Positions 61,855-64,000 of a DNA stretch of 64,000 bases are shown here, piece by piece. This DNA comes from an uncultured Bacteroidales bacterium (GTDB lineage: Bacteria > Bacteroidota > Bacteroidia > Bacteroidales > Bacteroidaceae). The notes below the pieces were generated by a model, which was not told the origin of the DNA, did no database searches, and was given only the letters and a program-made list of their open reading frames with translations. Each line of letters begins with the position of its first letter. The first letter of the stretch is position 1. The position numbers were made by a program, and so were the translations under genes. Location: assembly GCA_902786925.1 (NCBI GenBank), contig CADAEK010000015.1, forward strand, positions 1 through 64,000, read 5' to 3'.

Positions 61855-62894
61855 TGAACAACGTATTTGTATATTGTGAACTTGAAGGCAACAAGGTTGC
61901 CGACGTAAGTTTGGAGCTTTGCACCAAAGGTCGCAAACTCGCCAACCAGCTCGGTGTGCAGCTGGAAGCCATACTCATCGGTGCAGGCCTCGATGGTGTT
62001 GAGAAGCAAGTCATTCCTTACGGTGTGGACAAGGTACACATCTTCGACGACGAGAAGCTGTTCCCCTACACCTCTCTTCCACATACTTCAGCCGTAGTGA
62101 ACCTCTTCAAGGAGGAGAACCCACAGATTTGCCTTTTGGGCGCAACCGTCATTGGCCGTGACCTCGGTCCTCGCGTGTCTTCTGCGCTCCACTCTGGTCT
62201 GACTGCCGACTGCACCCAGTTGGAGATTGGCTCATTTGACATGAAGGTAAAGGACGCTGAGGGCAACATGGTTGACAAGCACTATGAAGACCAGCTCTAC
62301 CAGATTCGTCCAGCATTCGGCGGTTCCATCATCGCTACCATCGTCAACCCTGAACATCGCCCACAGATGGCAACCGTTCGTGACGGTGTGATGAAGAAGG
62401 AAATCCTCGACGAGAACTACAAGGGTGAAGTCGTGAAGCACGACGTGGCTAAGTACATCCCCACTACCGACTATGTAGTGAAGGTGCTCGACCGTCACGT
62501 GGAGAAGGCAAAGCACAACCTCAAAGGCGCTCCTATCGTCATCGCCGGCGGTTATGGTGTAGGCGGTCCTGAAGGCTTCAACCTCCTGTTCGAGCTTGCT
62601 AAAGAGCTTCACGCAGAAGTAGGCGCAAGCCGTGCGGCTGTCGATGCAGGCTGGATTGACCACGACCGTCAGATTGGTCAGACTGGTACTACCGTTCGTC
62701 CTAAGGTGTATATCGCTTGCGGTATCTCTGGCGCTATCCAGCACGTGGCAGGTATGAAAGACTCTGGTATCATCATCTCCATCAACAACGACCCACAGGC
62801 TCCTATCAACCAGATTGCCGACTACATCATCAACGGCACCATCGAAGAGGTCGTTCCAAAACTCATCAAGTACTACAAAAAGAACTCGAAATAA
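61854..62894 (+). CDS. etfA: electron transfer flavoprotein, alpha subunit
   Basis: 346 residues; its ATG shares a base with the etfB stop. FAD-binding C-terminal domain: GGYGVGGPEGFNLLFELAKEL, EVGASRAAVDAGW, QIGQTGTTVRPKVYIACGISGAIQH and ISINNDPQAPI. No ferredoxin-like extension. Operon etfB-etfA-acyl-CoA dehydrogenase. Confidence 0.95.
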   Translation: MNNVFVYCELEGNKVADVSLELCTKGRKLANQLGVQLEAILIGAGLDGVEKQVIPYGVDKVHIFDDEKLFPYTSLPHTSAVVNLFKEENPQICLLGATVIGRDLGPRVSSALHSGLTADCTQLEIGSFDMKVKDAEGNMVDKHYEDQLYQIRPAFGGSIIATIVNPEHRPQMATVRDGVMKKEILDENYKGEVVKHDVAKYIPTTDYVVKVLDRHVEKAKHNLKGAPIVIAGGYGVGGPEGFNLLFELAKELHAEVGASRAAVDAGWIDHDRQIGQTGTTVRPKVYIACGISGAIQHVAGMKDSGIIISINNDPQAPINQIADYIINGTIEEVVPKLIKYYKKNSK

Positions 62895-62896
62895 TC

Positions 62897-64000
62897 ATGG
62901 CTAATTCCTATACAGACGTTCCTGAGATTAAATTCCACATGGAACACCCTTTGATGAAACGCATCGTTGAGTTGAAGGAAAGAAACTATGCTGACTATGG
63001 TCAGTACGACTATGCACCCAAGGACTACGAGGATGCACAGGAGAACTATGACAGCCTGCTCGAAATCACAGGCGACATCAACGCCAACATCATCGGCCCC
63101 AACTCTGAGGATGTCGATGCAGAAGGCCCTCACTGCGAGAACGGCCGTGTGCGCTATGCCTCTAAGACCTACGAGAACCTCGATGCTACTATCAAGGCTG
63201 GTCTCTGCGGCATGACCATGCCACGTCGTTACGGCGGTCTCAACCTCCCCAACGTGGTTTATACCGCTGCCAACGAAATCATCGCTGAAGGTGATGCTGG
63301 TTTCGAGAACATCTGGTCACTTCAGGATTGTATAGAGACCCTCTATGAGTTCGGTGACGAAGATCAGCGCAAGCGCTACATTCCACGTGTTTGTGCCGGT
63401 GAAACCATGTCAATGGACCTCACAGAGCCTGATGCAGGTTCCGACCTCCAGTCTGTGATGCTCAAGGCCACCTTCGACGAGAAGGAGAACTGCTGGCGTC
63501 TCAACGGTGTGAAGCGCTTCATCACCAACGGTGACGCAGACATCCACCTCGTGCTAGCTCGTTCAGTAGAAGGCACACGCGACGGTCGTGGCCTCTCTAT
63601 GTTCATCTACGACAAGCGCAACGGTGGTGTTGATGTGCGTCGCATCGAGAACAAGCTCGGCATCCACGGAAGCCCAACTTGTGAGCTCGTTTACAAGAAC
63701 GCCAAGGCAGAACTCTGCGGCTCTGAGAAACTCGGTCTTATCAAGTACGTGATGGGCCTCATGAATGGTGCCCGTCTCGGCATCGCCTCTCAGTCAGTAG
63801 GTGCAGAGCAGGCCGCTTACGAAGAAGCTATCAACTATGCTCGCGACCGCAAGCAGTTCGGCAAGGAGATTATCCACTTCCCAGCCGTTTACGATATGAT
63901 TGCCCGCATCAAGGCTAAGCTCGACGCAGGCCGTTCACTCCTCTACATGACTGCCCGCTACGTGGACATCTACAAAGCTCTCGACGACATCAGCAAGGAG
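62897..64000 (+). CDS. acyl-CoA dehydrogenase (partial, cut by window end)
   Basis: At least 368 codons read without stop to the window edge. It opens MANSYTDVPEIKFHMEHPL two bases after etfA. Acyl-CoA dehydrogenase features include MSMDLTEPDAGSDLQSV, the FITNGDADIHLVLA segment, LGIHGSPTCEL, NGARLGIASQS and YARDRKQFGKEI. The N-terminal 80 residues are longer than in short-chain enzymes, suggesting the roughly 560-residue Bacteroidetes form. Electrons would pass to the adjacent ETF. Substrate chain length is not readable from this part. Confidence 0.93.
   Translation, partial: MANSYTDVPEIKFHMEHPLMKRIVELKERNYADYGQYDYAPKDYEDAQENYDSLLEITGDINANIIGPNSEDVDAEGPHCENGRVRYASKTYENLDATIKAGLCGMTMPRRYGGLNLPNVVYTAANEIIAEGDAGFENIWSLQDCIETLYEFGDEDQRKRYIPRVCAGETMSMDLTEPDAGSDLQSVMLKATFDEKENCWRLNGVKRFITNGDADIHLVLARSVEGTRDGRGLSMFIYDKRNGGVDVRRIENKLGIHGSPTCELVYKNAKAELCGSEKLGLIKYVMGLMNGARLGIASQSVGAEQAAYEEAINYARDRKQFGKEIIHFPAVYDMIARIKAKLDAGRSLLYMTARYVDIYKALDDISKE

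Overview
The window looks like a chromosomal segment of a Bacteroidales bacterium, most likely Prevotellaceae. The evidence is Bacteroidetes-type promoters (TTG, about 20 nt, TAnnTTTG), abundant SusB/GH97-type and other secreted glycosidases, an HmuY/TonB-receptor heme locus, a Bacteroidetes-style FtsL and a long FtsA, DUF4491, and protein tails with a Y-S/D-x-x-G-R...PG-x-Y/N-I/L signature. I see no phage, insertion sequence, CRISPR array or plasmid genes; the window reads as core and accessory chromosome. The genus is an inference.

Layout. 1-4.3 kb: a small membrane protein (DUF4491), then a calycin-like lipoprotein, an HmuY-like lipoprotein and a TonB-dependent receptor, probably a heme or iron uptake operon. 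4.4-14 kb: an aromatic 2-oxoacid module, iorA-iorB-paaK, then (after an intruding opposite-strand operon of two M15 peptidases and a YARHG protein) an aminotransferase, a second paaK and an ACT-domain protein. Together these could turn aromatic amino acids into arylpyruvates and aryl-CoA/arylacetates with reduction of ferredoxin. 14-21.7 kb: a large secreted BNR-propeller protein resembling ulvan lyases, a PaaI-type thioesterase, a PHP phosphoesterase, tRNA-Phe, a sodium/solute symporter and a MaoC-type hydratase. 21.9-30 kb: rplS, then a hexuronate/xylan side-chain block with GH97 and GH115 on the minus strand divergent from uxuA-uxuB. GH115 would free (methyl)glucuronate and UxuAB is the lower hexuronate pathway. 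30-37.6 kb: tex, a secreted protein of unknown function, recO, tRNA-Glu, rpsT and gyrB.

37.8-54.1 kb, minus strand: a complete dcw cluster in the order mraZ-rsmH-ftsL-ftsI-murE-mraY-murD-ftsW-murG-murC-ftsQ-ftsA-ftsZ. Its upstream region (54.15-54.73 kb) is unusually rich in signals: two MraZ-type GTGGGG repeats on top of the mraZ promoter, a DnaA-box-like palindrome, and an array of GTAACA/GTTACA half sites with a 23-bp period. 54.7-64 kb, plus strand: an outer-membrane beta-barrel protein, a PriA that appears to lack the winged-helix domain, a multidomain GH128-like glycanase, and etfB-etfA-acyl-CoA dehydrogenase (the last cut by the window edge).

The most noteworthy non-gene signals are three families of short intergenic repeats (17-bp near-palindromes repeated every 24 bp; 21-bp AT-rich repeats; 23-bp GTAACA array), a three-armed hairpin after iorAB-paaK with two left arms competing for one right arm, and near-identical promoter cores on the two tRNA genes. 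Function for all repeat families is inference only.
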